Positions 26,988-34,959 are shown, counted from the stretch's first letter. The stretch is DNA of 35,083 nt from Bacteroidales bacterium Phil12 (GCA_002633275.1 NWBO01000167.1:1-35083); one strand, 5' to 3'. Translations and numbers: made by a program. Notes: generated by a model not told the origin, from the sequence alone.

Positions 26988-27523
26988 ATGGTTTTCAGTG
27001 AAGATATAAGCAATAAGGCTGGTCTGTTACTTGACAGAGCAGGTGATTTTGAATCACTGTCATCAAATGTTTATAAGGAAACTGGACGTACAATAGGCAT
27101 TACAACTTTAAAACGCCTATTTAATTATATTCAAGATGATAGAAAAGCCAGTGAATATACCCTAAATACAATTGCAATCTATTTAGGTTTTGATAATTGG
27201 GAAACCTATCTAAAAGCAAAAAATATAGATAGTGAATGGGGGGCTGTTCAGATTTTATTTATCCTCAAGAACTTGATTTAGATGATATTGTTGAAATTAA
27301 ATATTTGAATAGAATAATAGAGTTTAGGGTTGTGGAATTTGAAGAAAGCAAAGCTATGAAAGTTTCTAAAGCCATAAATAGTAGCCTCTTAATTGGAGAT
27401 GTTGTATTTGTTCATCATCTTAAAGTCGGGGAAAAACTTATAGCAGATAAAGTATATCGTAATGGCCTGATAGGTAATTATAAGAAAAATGGTGAACTAT
27501 CATCTGTAGAAGTTAACCCATAA
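26988..27523 (+). pseudogene. Bacteroidetes HTH-type gene split by a frameshift at a G6 run
   Basis: Two overlapping frames look like halves of one protein. The first (26988-27281) starts with a helical domain of a Bacteroidetes type, G-I-T-T-L-K-R-L-F-N-Y-I then Y-T-L-N-T-I-A-I-Y-L-G, probably DNA binding. It goes out of frame after D-S-E-W at a run of six G (27238-27243). The second (27236-27523) continues in another frame with G-G-C-S-D-F and a beta-rich domain, V-G-E-K-L-I-A-D then S-S-V-E-V. Seven G would join them as D-S-E-W-G-G-C-S-D-F, about 178 aa. It lies 1 nt after the PP2C gene and is the last gene before the operon terminator. It could be a true frameshift, a sequencing error, or slippage-controlled expression. 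Function unknown; a regulator is likely. Confidence 0.72.
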
Positions 27524-27527
27524 TTAT

Positions 27528-27560
27528 GAAGAAGACTCCCCAATTTGAGGAGTCTTCTTC
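27528..27560 (+). terminator. Hairpin terminator of the defence operon
   Basis: GAAGAAGACTCC (27528-27539) and GGAGTCTTCTTC (27549-27560) form a perfect 12-bp stem with a 9-nt loop, 4 nt after the last stop codon. The following tract (TATTTC) is only modestly T-rich. Position at the operon end makes termination the best reading. Confidence 0.75.
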
Positions 27561-27931
27561 TATTTCATAATGGGACTCTGCACAAGAAATTCAAGTATGG
27601 CATTCCGATTATATTGACCTTACAAGTCAGCATTGTTTTATACTTACTTTAAGTAGTTAAGTCTATATCACTCCCGCGAATGATATTAGGCTTTTTTATT
27701 AGAGTAGGATTTCAGAAGTAACATACTCAAGATGACCTGCGAAAATATCATCAACAGAGAGCTGATTGAGAACTGATGATATATTTGTTACTATCAGTTT
27801 TTACTTTTGACTACTTTGTGAATTTACGAGATCCTTGATTACGGTTGTTTGATTGTTACCTCAATTTGCATGGCTTCACTGAGATTTGGCACAACTTCGG
27901 ACGGTATTTAAATTAATAGCTCCACAAATGG
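27561..27931. other. Non-coding gap between the defence operon and the mobilisation genes
   Basis: I see no gene, tRNA or complete promoter in these 371 nt. There is a weak AT-rich hairpin, ATATCA (27665-27670) with TGATAT (27681-27686), followed by a T-run near 27691, which may be a minor terminator. A longer inverted repeat is listed separately. The gap marks the border between cargo operon and element backbone, with the two gene sets converging here. Confidence 0.5.
27745..27782. repeat. 9-bp inverted repeat with 20-nt spacer
   Basis: ATATCATCA (27745-27753) and TGATGATAT (27774-27782) are perfect inverted repeats. They lie between two convergent operons, about 150 nt downstream of the membrane mobilisation gene. 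This could be a protein site or a weak hairpin; the stem is AT-rich and no T-tract follows on the minus strand. Confidence 0.4.
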
Positions 27932-28585
27932 TTATTCTGTATTTCTTTTTAGCTCTATTCCTGCTTTTTCTAATAAGTACTGATGCTGCTCTTTCACAGC
28001 CCGATACATCGAATAATAAGCAAAGGCTTCTTCTCTATGCTTCATGCTACTAACCGACGCTGCAACAGCCCACGTAACAATAATAACAATAAAGGCTACA
28101 ACATATCGAAGTTTTATATGACGCCCACGTATAAACATCCTATTGATATTGGGTGGAATAACCGTTACTGGAATTTTCAACTCATTGATTTTGGAAAATA
28201 TTTCATCCTGCCGTTTTAATATGCAGTCGGTATTTGCTTCAATAGTCATACGATTAAGATTATAATCACAAACGTGCCGATAAAGATATTCAAGAAATTT
28301 AGACTTCTGCTTGAATAATTCAATGAGTTTCGGGAACCATAGCGAAAACGGCAATGTGTCCGATTGTTGTTTCCAGACATGTTGCTTTACCACAGAAAAG
28401 GCTTCGTTCCAGCAAGTACAGAAACTTTTGGCGACTCCATTATAAATGGTCTTTTCGTCAAAGTTCACTTTTACAGATTGATCTAGTTTGGGAACTGTAG
28501 TATTCTGTTTTTCAATACATTCTTTTAGCTCGTTGATACTTTGGCGCAAATTTGCAAGATTTGCAGCTACTACATCTTCTTTCAT
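27932..28585 (-). CDS. Membrane-anchored mobilisation accessory protein
   Basis: This 217-aa protein has a helical, partly coiled-coil N-terminus (N-L-A-N-L-R-Q-S-I-N-E-L-K-E), a middle helical region and one membrane helix at about 160-182 (V-V-A-F-I-V-I-I-V-T-W-A-V-A-A). It starts on the last base of the relaxase stop, so it is coupled to it. Genes of this size and shape commonly follow the relaxase in Bacteroidales mobilizable elements. It may tether the relaxosome to the membrane or coupling protein. No catalytic motif is seen, and the role is inferred from position. Confidence 0.65.
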   Translation of the reverse strand: MKEDVVAANLANLRQSINELKECIEKQNTTVPKLDQSVKVNFDEKTIYNGVAKSFCTCWNEAFSVVKQHVWKQQSDTLPFSLWFPKLIELFKQKSKFLEYLYRHVCDYNLNRMTIEANTDCILKRQDEIFSKINELKIPVTVIPPNINRMFIRGRHIKLRYVVAFIVIIVTWAVAASVSSMKHREEAFAYYSMYRAVKEQHQYLLEKAGIELKRNTE

Positions 28586-29478
28586 TATCTTCTACGTTTT
28601 GAGGGTTTATAAAAAGGTTCGTTTCTTTGGTTATCTTTGTCGTCTCGCCATCCTTGTTCATTACTTGTTCCTCCACCTCCACCGGAGGTTATGGCTTGAT
28701 GAGGTTGAATAATCAGTTCCGATGCCACATTGCCCAACGTAACGCAAAGGTTGTTAAAGCTCAAATCACGGTCAAGTTTAGAACCGGCTATACTATACTC
28801 ATTTTGACAGAATGATATGCCACGAATTTTATCAGAGTTATCTGTACGATTAAAGCGCATATCTATACCCTGACCTTTGAGAATGCCAAGAAAATCATTC
28901 CATGAACAAGATACAGCCAGTGCATCAAGAGTTGCAGAACGTAGATTATACTTCCGTAATTGATAAGGGCGCAAACGACTCTTGTTTCTGGCTTTGCTAT
29001 TTTTAGGAGCAAAGTACAGTCCATATTCTTTCGTCAAAGCCCGGCATACTTTAGTATTACGTATTCTTTCATTGCTGTCAGAGATAAGATTGCCATCATT
29101 GTCTATCCGATTGAACACCAAATGACAATGAGGATGTTTCGTGTCGTGATGTCGGGCTATGATATATTGCGTATTACGAATCCCCATTTGCTCCATCCAT
29201 TTCTTGGCAATCTCAACCATAAGCGCATCTCCTTCTTCGTTATCGGGAAAACGGCTAATGTCTTGCGAAGAGAAAGCAAGTGATACGTGCTTCACCGGAC
29301 TTTTTACTTTCGGGCGCATGGACGCTTGTATCTGAAAAGAATCGGCTATGGTTTTATTGCTGATGGCACAGACACCTTCGTGTGCTAAAAGTGTGGCACA
29401 CTTCTTCTTGTTCTTTTGGTCATTGGCGTAATTCACTATTCCTCCAAAATCTGCTCTTGTTTTAATCTTTGCTATCAT
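28585..29478 (-). CDS. Relaxase (MobA/VirD2-like, MOBP type)
   Basis: This 297-aa relaxase nicks oriT and stays attached to the 5' end for transfer. The histidine triad motif is clear: H110-H-D112-T-K-H115-P-H117-C-H119 with L-V-F-N after it. The probable catalytic tyrosine is Y17 in G-G-I-V-N-Y. The C-terminal part (about 200-297) is basic, with a Gly-rich stretch, and probably binds DNA. Length is normal for the small relaxases of Bacteroides mobilizable transposons. Its ATG lies inside the 3' end of mobC (17-nt overlap). Confidence 0.88.
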   Translation of the reverse strand: MIAKIKTRADFGGIVNYANDQKNKKKCATLLAHEGVCAISNKTIADSFQIQASMRPKVKSPVKHVSLAFSSQDISRFPDNEEGDALMVEIAKKWMEQMGIRNTQYIIARHHDTKHPHCHLVFNRIDNDGNLISDSNERIRNTKVCRALTKEYGLYFAPKNSKARNKSRLRPYQLRKYNLRSATLDALAVSCSWNDFLGILKGQGIDMRFNRTDNSDKIRGISFCQNEYSIAGSKLDRDLSFNNLCVTLGNVASELIIQPHQAITSGGGGGTSNEQGWRDDKDNQRNEPFYKPSKRRR

Positions 29479-29848
29479 GGCTATTGTTCTTTACTTGGTT
29501 GATAATTCTACTGACTTCTGATATGATTGAAAAGCATTGTTGTTTGACTGCTTCCAAACCATAAGTGTGCATCTGATGGGCAATCTGATTGACATTGTTG
29601 GCGATGCTGGAAAGGTCGCGAATTGCCGATGCCATTTCCGGACTGATGCGCTGACAGACCTGACAATCCATTGCCGCCTGATGGCAAAATTCATTGACAG
29701 ACAATCCTGCTTGTTCCGCTTTGGATTGGATATAAATGTAGTCGTTCTCGGTAAACATTACCCGAAAACATTTGGTACGTTTCTGATAGTTCGCCAACTT
29801 AGGGCGACCACCAAGTTTCTTCTCCTTCATATTTATCTTAACTTTCAA
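29462..29848 (-). CDS. mobC: MobC-like relaxosome protein
   Basis: This 128-aa basic protein begins with a K-L-G-G-R-P-K element followed by a ribbon-helix-helix-like segment (R-V-M-F-T-E-N-D-Y). It ends with the MobC signature region I-R-D-L-S-S-I-A-N-N-V-N-Q-I-A. MobC proteins bind oriT and help the relaxase melt and nick DNA. It is the first of three coupled mob genes and follows a region of nested inverted repeats that could be its target. The start at 29848 gives M-K-V-K-I-N-M; a second ATG six codons in is also possible. Confidence 0.85.
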   Translation of the reverse strand: MKVKINMKEKKLGGRPKLANYQKRTKCFRVMFTENDYIYIQSKAEQAGLSVNEFCHQAAMDCQVCQRISPEMASAIRDLSSIANNVNQIAHQMHTYGLEAVKQQCFSIISEVSRIINQVKNNSHDSKD

Positions 29849-29860
29849 TGTTCATGAATT

Positions 29861-29941
29861 GATTTTTTGAGAGTGGCAGTTTATCCGCTTGCCGCATAGG
29901 TTTTAGTGGCACTAAAACACAAACTTGCCACTCAAAAAATC
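29861..29941. repeat. Nested inverted repeats upstream of mobC, candidate oriT
   Basis: An imperfect ~20-bp inverted repeat has arms at 29861-29882 and 29921-29941 (TTTTTTGAG...TGGCA). It encloses a perfect 8-bp hairpin TTTTAGTG-G-CACTAAAA at 29901-29917. GTGGCA or its complement occurs three times. The right arm covers the stop codon of the upstream gene (29932-29934). Such structure just before mobC is where oriT usually lies. It could instead act as a terminator for the primase gene. Confidence 0.45.
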
Positions 29942-31740
29942 TTCCTATATTTCCCCTGCTCTATTCGGCATAGCTTACCATCTTTGATAAAGGCTTCTAT
30001 CCACTTGTTTGCAGTACTTCCATTTTCACCCAAAGATGAAACCTGTACATCATAATCCTTCTTCGTGAAAGTATCGGGTAACATATTATAAAGGGTATTC
30101 CTTCGTGCATAAACGCCAGTTTCTTGCGAAGCGGAATTGAATCGTTTGGACTGATTTCCTGACAAATTCTGATAAATGAATACGGCATGATAAAGTAAGG
30201 TTTCGCAAATATTCATGGCTGTAGAATAGTCATACTCATGGCAGACCAGTTGCTCTGTCTTGTCATGTGAGGAAGAATTGCGATGTACATTCTCCAAATG
30301 CCGGACAGCTGTCAGCACCATCATTATACGATAAGCAATCAGTCCCATCCGTCTGACTACTCCTTGCATCTTGTTATCCACTTCGTCACAACACTCTTCA
30401 TTCACACGACTGAGGTATTCTATAAAGTGTTCCTGTAAATCGGAGGGAAGGGAGAATGAATAATTTCCCTGTCGTACAAATTCCTCATGCAGATGGCAGA
30501 ATTTATCTCCCAATAGTTTGAACTTGGCATTTTTGGATTGGGAAATGTCGCTTGTGGCAAACACATTTCTTATACCTCGCTTGAAGCGAATGATATAGAA
30601 ACAAAAGCGACTCATCAATCCGTTTTCCGCATCAGGTATCAATCTTCTTACTTGTTCGGGAGTTCCAGCCAAAGCTACTGACACTCTTGGATTAGCTACT
30701 TCACAATACTCCCTATCCTTGCGACGGCTCAAACTTACCAACTCATGATGAAATGCCTTTCGCAACACATCGGAATAATTACCATAGTCCGACTTCAATG
30801 TTTGGCTTAACGTGTCGCCCTCCGATTCAAACAACAGTCCGATTCCGTCATTATCTCCCAGTATCTTCAAGAAAGAGCTTGCGCTGCTATTGGCAGGAAT
30901 GACAAGCATACGCATGGGCGGCTCGGCTGGCATAGTCATTCCACTATCTTTCTTACCTTTGATATAAGCATTCATCGCTTCTTTATATTCCTGTTCCAAT
31001 CGTTTTGAGAGTTCATGCAAATTGCGGTTAATGGGTACTACCAGTTCTCTGCATAGGGTTAACGCCCCCTTTCCCATACCTGCATCTGCCACAACAAACA
31101 GATAAAGATTCGGAAAAACAATGCGCTCATCGTACACACCACAAACATTATGAAAGCATACCGACAAACACACAATAGTTCCTATCAATATCGTATCACG
31201 GTCATCCACCGAAATGGAATTGTTGACAATCTCATGTAGAAAAGGAGGAAGATGCTCAAACACACATTCAGGAAATGCAGGAAGTTCTTCCTCTGACTTT
31301 ATCCATTTGCCCGTTTTACCATTTTGGATATTTGGCAAAATGGATAAATGTTCTTTGTTGGATGGAGCCAATGAGATTCCGGCTTGATTTGCCAAATGGA
31401 AGAAAGAACGGATAGTAATACCTTGCCCTTTGGATTGCAGACAATGCGTATATTGTTTGTCTGTTTCTTCCCTTTGATAGGTAGGGTAAAACCTGCTGAT
31501 GCGATGATAATACTCCCGTCCGTTCTCTCCCAATCCGTCCACAAGCGCGAAACCCAACTCCATCCAATCTTTATAATTGGGTGCTATATCAATGCCACGT
31601 TGTTCTATCACCCGAACACCACTTTCCACATCGTCTTTAACCTTATTATATATAGGAGCAACATCAGGCGTATGTGTTTGCAGTATTTCAGAAGGGACAT
31701 TCTCCCAATCTTGGGCGGAAAATATTTTCTTCGACATCAT
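29932..31740 (-). CDS. DUF3987-type primase/helicase-like protein
   Basis: This protein is 602 aa from the chosen start (M-M-S-K-K-I-F). A longer in-frame start at 31806 exists, but its extra 22 residues look non-protein-like and overlap the previous gene more. An N-terminal region with D-W-M-E-L-G-F-A-L resembles a small PriCT-type domain. The centre carries a P-loop-like A-D-A-G-M-G-K224-G, typical of DUF3987 proteins, and no membrane segment is present. These proteins pair with VirE-N/BT4734-like genes in Bacteroidales mobile elements and are thought to act in element replication. It overlaps the upstream gene by 53 nt and ends inside the candidate oriT. Confidence 0.8.
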   Translation of the reverse strand: MMSKKIFSAQDWENVPSEILQTHTPDVAPIYNKVKDDVESGVRVIEQRGIDIAPNYKDWMELGFALVDGLGENGREYYHRISRFYPTYQREETDKQYTHCLQSKGQGITIRSFFHLANQAGISLAPSNKEHLSILPNIQNGKTGKWIKSEEELPAFPECVFEHLPPFLHEIVNNSISVDDRDTILIGTIVCLSVCFHNVCGVYDERIVFPNLYLFVVADAGMGKGALTLCRELVVPINRNLHELSKRLEQEYKEAMNAYIKGKKDSGMTMPAEPPMRMLVIPANSSASSFLKILGDNDGIGLLFESEGDTLSQTLKSDYGNYSDVLRKAFHHELVSLSRRKDREYCEVANPRVSVALAGTPEQVRRLIPDAENGLMSRFCFYIIRFKRGIRNVFATSDISQSKNAKFKLLGDKFCHLHEEFVRQGNYSFSLPSDLQEHFIEYLSRVNEECCDEVDNKMQGVVRRMGLIAYRIMMVLTAVRHLENVHRNSSSHDKTEQLVCHEYDYSTAMNICETLLYHAVFIYQNLSGNQSKRFNSASQETGVYARRNTLYNMLPDTFTKKDYDVQVSSLGENGSTANKWIEAFIKDGKLCRIEQGKYRKIF

Positions 31741-32287
31741 CTTTGTATTTAGGGTTAATATATGCTTGTGGGTCGTATGGCAGGAAGCAAGAACGAGCCA
31801 CATCACTGCCGGACATATCCACTGATGGCAAACCTGTTGCTTTGATACAGTTGGTGACAGCCTTGAAGTACCGGGAATGTTCCCATCCTTTCAAGTCAAC
31901 AGGTATTATCCACTTCAATCCATTACCGGATGGGCTGACAAATAACAGTTCCGTATCGAAATACTCATGATTGAGTAATTGCTGTTTTAGCTCCACGATA
32001 TTCTCCACATGGTCGAAATCCAAACACATCAATCCTGAATGCATAATCAGTTCCTTTTCATTCCGTTTGTGGAATAATCCCGAAAAAGTACAATAGTCGA
32101 AATGGGTGGCTTTGTATCTTTTAGCTTCTGGAGAAGATAGCATCAAACGCAGGGCTTCGGTTTGTGGTTGGGCATAATGCCCGATGATATAACGATACAC
32201 ATCCACAATGCCTACCGCCCTTATCGGTTCAATGTTTTGAATGGGCTTGCGAAAGAACGAAAAGCAATAATCTGTTGTTCCCATCAT
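31688..32287 (-). CDS. VirE N-terminal / BT4734-like protein
   Basis: This 199-aa protein matches the VirE-N/BT4734-like family, whose fold is related to archaeo-eukaryotic primases. Recognisable parts are G-L-M-C-L-D-F-D-H in the middle, S-P-S-G-N-G-L-K-W after it and a D-V-A-R-S-C-F-L-P segment near the C-terminus. The D-F-D motif is a likely metal site. It is encoded just before the DUF3987-type gene with overlapping ends; in some elements the two are one polypeptide. Its ATG overlaps the HTH gene stop by 4 nt. Role in element replication is inferred. Confidence 0.8.
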   Translation of the reverse strand: MMGTTDYCFSFFRKPIQNIEPIRAVGIVDVYRYIIGHYAQPQTEALRLMLSSPEAKRYKATHFDYCTFSGLFHKRNEKELIMHSGLMCLDFDHVENIVELKQQLLNHEYFDTELLFVSPSGNGLKWIIPVDLKGWEHSRYFKAVTNCIKATGLPSVDMSGSDVARSCFLPYDPQAYINPKYKDDVEENIFRPRLGECPF

Positions 32288-32637
32288 CTGATAATCTTTT
32301 TAGATTCGACAAATCGTCTGGCTTCTTCCATTAAGTCATCTTGGGTCTTGTGCGATTTGTTCTTCAACCAATCGTCAATCTCCGATTGTAGGAAAGCCAA
32401 AGCTTTATTTATTTTATGTACGGGAATCTGTTTGGTAGATACCCATCCATAAACTGTCTGTTTGGCTGGATGTGATGGCAGATAAGCACAAAGCTCGTCT
32501 ATATCCATCCACTTGGGTGAATTACTTGCCTGCTTATGTTGCAAGGCATTTACTTTGGATTGTAGTACTTCTACGGACTCAATCAGGTAGGACAACGCAT
32601 TTGGCATTTCCTCCAATGAATTTACTTTATAAGCCAT
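32284..32637 (-). CDS. Excisionase-like helix-turn-helix protein
   Basis: This 117-aa protein has a MerR/HTH_17-type DNA-binding segment. M-D-I-D-E-L-C-A-Y-L leads into K-Q-T-V-Y-G-W-V, then K-I-P-V-H-K style strand residues and a short helix L-Q-S-E-I-D-D-W-L. An N-terminal coiled helix precedes it. It is the first gene of the primase/mob operon, with a promoter and three phased repeats just upstream that could be its binding sites. It is probably a regulator or directionality factor. Confidence 0.75.
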   Translation of the reverse strand: MAYKVNSLEEMPNALSYLIESVEVLQSKVNALQHKQASNSPKWMDIDELCAYLPSHPAKQTVYGWVSTKQIPVHKINKALAFLQSEIDDWLKNKSHKTQDDLMEEARRFVESKKIIR

Positions 32638-32664
32638 TTTTTCTTCGTATTAAAGTTGATGCCG

Positions 32665-32695
32665 CAAAAGTATAGGGATGTTTATGAGTGCTAAA
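32665..32695 (-). promoter_or_regulatory. Predicted Bacteroidales promoter for the primase/mob operon
   Basis: On the minus strand TACTTTTG (32672-32665) matches the -7 box TAnnTTTG. TTTA (32695-32692) lies 19 nt upstream, one mismatch from the -33 TTTG. The -7 box ends 27 nt before the ATG at 32637. This is the best promoter match in the window. Confidence 0.6.
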
Positions 32696-32708
32696 TAGGT
32701 GCTTGAAA

Positions 32709-32741
32709 GCCACCAATTAGCCACTTATTTGCCACCGATAG
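32709..32741. repeat. Three GCCAC-type repeats phased at 11 bp
   Basis: GCCACCAATTA, GCCACTTATTT and GCCACCGATAG follow each other at 32709, 32720 and 32731, one per helical turn, just upstream of the predicted promoter. They could be operators for the adjacent HTH protein or iterons for element replication. The same GTGGC core occurs in the candidate oriT. Confidence 0.55.
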
Positions 32742-32848
32742 ATTTAGTTTTCATTAACACAATGATTTACTGAAAGAGATAATAAAATAGGGATAAACCA
32801 CTATTAGGACTAATACCCTCTTCACAGAGAACATCTATACAACAAAAT

Positions 32849-32880
32849 CCCCCTCAAAAAGCCGATGCTTCATGAGGGGA
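32849..32880 (-). terminator. Integrase terminator
   Basis: CCCCTCA (32850-32856) pairs with TGAGGGG (32873-32879), with an inner AAGC/GCTT stem. Read on the minus strand, the stem is followed by the T-rich GATTTTGTTG. It lies about 70 nt after the integrase stop. Confidence 0.7.
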
Positions 32881-32951
32881 ATACGGTGGTAAGTGTGTCG
32901 TTGATATTATATAAGTCGTTGTTGCTCAATGGTGGAAGTTTCCACTACCAG

Positions 32952-34214
32952 CTATAAGTCCAAATTTTCTATATGTAGCGTATTGGCGGCTTTCTCTTTT
33001 TGTTCGTTTACGATATGCGTATAAATCTGCGTGGTTTTGACATTTGTATGTCCCATTAAAGACTTGATAGTGTATATGTCAACACCATTTTCCAACAATA
33101 GCGAAGCGTAGCTATGCCTTCCGCAATGGAAGGTGATATGTTTCTTGATGCCGGATGCTTCTATCCAAGCTTTCAAAGGACGGGAAATCCAAGAGGCATC
33201 TGTCAATCCCTCAAAAACGAGTGCTTCATCATTACTTGGACGTTTACCACATAATTGAAGGGCTTGTTGAATGACAGGCTTATAATCGGGTCGTTTTGTT
33301 TTTTGCTGAATCACGACCGCTTGCCATGTACCTTTGCTTGTCTGTTGAATCTGCTGCCATTTCAATGCCTGAATATCGCTATGTCGCAATCCTGTAAGGA
33401 TAGAAAACAAGAACGCACGTTTCAAAACATCATCTTTGCAAGGAGTATCAACCAACATTTGCACTTCATTCATGGTAAGTGCAACACGAGGTGTCTCTAT
33501 GTTTGTTATTCCTTTTACTTTTGCGCTGATGTCAACCGTCAGATATTCATCAACGAACGCCTGCTTCAATCCGGCTTTGAGGATGGAGAAATAGGTGGAT
33601 GCCGTATTCTGTGAGATAGTTCCTTTCTTATTACCTCCCATCGGGGCACGTAACAGGAACATCTTGATGTCTTCAAGTAGTTTTACGGAAATCGTCTTAA
33701 ACGGAATCGGGTTGCCTTGCGAATAGATTTTCAATAATTCTCCCACACGGGTCCAGTTGACTATGATTGAATTAGAGCTATTGGGATGCCGTTTGCTGAT
33801 GATGCTATTGAAGTACTTGATAAAGTCCTGTTCGCTTCGTTCATTTTGTGCCGCGATTTCGTTTTCCTTATCAGTGTAGAGGACTGCACTGTCATATTCG
33901 TGTTGGCGTAACTTACGCACATTGTCGGCATAGATACAAGCCTCTTGGTCTATCGTTGAACGGCATTGGATGATTCCATTCAAATCACGCTTAGGCTTAT
34001 AGTTGAATGTTCCATCCGGCAAGATACGTGCAATGGACGACTTGTCCCAAACAGGTGTGGATATAGTCCGGTTAATAGATTCCACCACACGGCTTGCCCG
34101 TTTAGAACCTCTCTTGTAAACCGGGTACGACTCTATAATCAGATACCACTCTTCTTTGTAATTCGACCTTCTGAGCTTGACGGTCACTTTGGTATTAGGT
34201 AATGCTTTCTTCAT
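32952..34214 (-). CDS. int: Tyrosine recombinase (element integrase)
   Basis: This 420-aa phage-integrase-family site-specific recombinase has all catalytic residues visible: R277 in T-G-L-R-H-S-D, H363-x2-R366 in F-H-C-G-R-H-S, H389 in M-G-H-T-N, and nucleophile Y398 in Q-I-Y-T-H. The N-terminal ~110 residues carry the Arm-type DNA-binding domain common in Bacteroidetes integrases, followed by a SAM-like core-binding domain (about 125-225). Length is normal. Its ATG overlaps the stop of the upstream HTH gene (ATGA), and a terminator follows. It should integrate and excise the element, probably at a site near the dnaK 3' end. Confidence 0.95.
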   Translation of the reverse strand: MKKALPNTKVTVKLRRSNYKEEWYLIIESYPVYKRGSKRASRVVESINRTISTPVWDKSSIARILPDGTFNYKPKRDLNGIIQCRSTIDQEACIYADNVRKLRQHEYDSAVLYTDKENEIAAQNERSEQDFIKYFNSIISKRHPNSSNSIIVNWTRVGELLKIYSQGNPIPFKTISVKLLEDIKMFLLRAPMGGNKKGTISQNTASTYFSILKAGLKQAFVDEYLTVDISAKVKGITNIETPRVALTMNEVQMLVDTPCKDDVLKRAFLFSILTGLRHSDIQALKWQQIQQTSKGTWQAVVIQQKTKRPDYKPVIQQALQLCGKRPSNDEALVFEGLTDASWISRPLKAWIEASGIKKHITFHCGRHSYASLLLENGVDIYTIKSLMGHTNVKTTQIYTHIVNEQKEKAANTLHIENLDL

Positions 34215-34756
34215 AACGACTTATATAATTTATCAATTTCAGATTTGGGAACATAAACATAATTACCAATTTGGCGTGTAGGAATAGAATGACGGCGTAT
34301 GTGCTTAAAGACACTGCTGTCATTGATATGGAACTTTTTGGCAATCTCTCCGATAGTGTAACAGTCTTTGGGTTCAAAGGACAATGCTTCCTTTTTTCTC
34401 TTTCTACTGCCAGCCTTTGTTTTGAAGTGTTCATCCATATACTGCCGACTAAGGCGTGTCAGACGCTGACCAAAATTGTATGATGGTATCAAGCCCTGCC
34501 GTATCATACGATAAAGTACATCTTTACTAATGCCGTAAATCAGCACAGACTCTTTAACTGTCAGATACCCCTTGTTGGATGGTATTCGCCTGACTAATGC
34601 TTGACGTATCGCCTCTTTCTCCTTTGCGATTTGCCTTTTCTTGTACGCCCTTTTGGAACAAGTTGGACAACAATACTTTGACATCAATGTGGGAGGAGTA
34701 AAGATTTTACCGCACTCCTCGCAACTTCTTTGAATAGTATAATTTCCTCTTGGCAT
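34211..34756 (-). CDS. Zinc-finger and double helix-turn-helix protein, Xis/regulator-like
   Basis: This 181-aa protein has an N-terminal C-E-E-C / C-C-P-T-C zinc-ribbon-like segment (about residues 13-33). Two MerR/excisionase-type helix-turn-helix segments follow, L-T-V-K-E-S-V-L-I-Y-G-I (about 65-110) and Y-T-I-G-E-I-A-K-K-F-H-I (about 133-180). A basic linker rich in Lys/Arg joins them. It is translationally coupled to the integrase and lies closest to the element end, consistent with a recombination directionality factor or integrase regulator. Two HTH units could bind the paired repeats just upstream. Confidence 0.8.
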   Translation of the reverse strand: MPRGNYTIQRSCEECGKIFTPPTLMSKYCCPTCSKRAYKKRQIAKEKEAIRQALVRRIPSNKGYLTVKESVLIYGISKDVLYRMIRQGLIPSYNFGQRLTRLSRQYMDEHFKTKAGSRKRKKEALSFEPKDCYTIGEIAKKFHINDSSVFKHIRRHSIPTRQIGNYVYVPKSEIDKLYKSL

Positions 34757-34807
34757 ATTCTTCTCGTTTTAAATGGTTTATATCAATTTAAGTTGTACCT
34801 TATCACC

Positions 34808-34842
34808 AAATAAGACGTGTCGCAAACATGTCGCAAATAAGA
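34808..34842. repeat. Short direct repeats near the element end
   Basis: TGTCGCAAA occurs at 34818-34826 and again at 34829-34837, 11 bp apart. AAATAAGA occurs at 34808-34815 and 34835-34842. The spacing suggests arm-type binding sites for the integrase or the two-HTH protein close to the attachment site. No core att sequence can be fixed without the other element end. Confidence 0.45.
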
Positions 34843-34890
34843 GATAAAAAAGCCCATAGAAAACGCATAGCAACCATGAACCCTATAAAC

Positions 34891-34928
34891 GCAAAAAGCG
34901 TGCAACTCATTGAGCTGCACGCTTTTGC
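34891..34928 (-). terminator. dnaK terminator
   Basis: GCAAAA(A)GCGTGCA-x-CTCA at 34891-34909 is inverted at 34911-34928, a strong GC-rich stem. On the minus strand it lies about 30-70 nt after the dnaK stop and includes a T5 run. It probably marks host sequence outside the element. Confidence 0.75.
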
Positions 34929-34959
34929 TTATTGTTTGTTATCTGTTTCCTTATCGGAA

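Larger units (their letters stand above)
32638..32951. other. Control region between integrase and primase/mob operon
   Basis: No gene is seen in these 314 nt. They hold a predicted promoter for the HTH-primase-mob operon (32665-32695), three 11-bp-phased repeats (32709-32741) and the integrase terminator (32849-32880). The AT-rich stretch between 32742 and 32820 shows nothing I can name. Confidence 0.6.
27932..34756. mobile_element. Backbone of a mobilizable integrative element next to dnaK
   Basis: Eight minus-strand genes form a typical Bacteroidales mobilizable-transposon backbone: zinc/HTH protein, tyrosine recombinase, excisionase-like HTH, VirE-N/primase protein, DUF3987-type protein, MobC, relaxase and a membrane mobilisation protein. 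There is no conjugation (tra) machinery, so transfer would need a helper element. The integration end lies close to the 3' end of dnaK. The other end is not visible, and the whole defence locus to the left is inferred to be cargo. Confidence 0.8.

Noticed and set aside
27236-27523. Separate small gene starting at ATG 27236
   Set aside because: Its first codons overlap the G6 break of the preceding frame and its sequence continues that family, so one broken gene is the simpler reading.
27561-27931. CRISPR array, tRNA or small RNA in the non-coding gaps
   Set aside because: No regularly spaced repeats and no cloverleaf or CCA-type pattern seen in any intergenic stretch. Only short inverted repeats occur.
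31741-31806. Upstream start for the DUF3987-type gene at 31806
   Set aside because: It adds 22 unlikely residues and extends the overlap into the upstream gene. The M-M-S-K-K start at 31740 is more protein-like.
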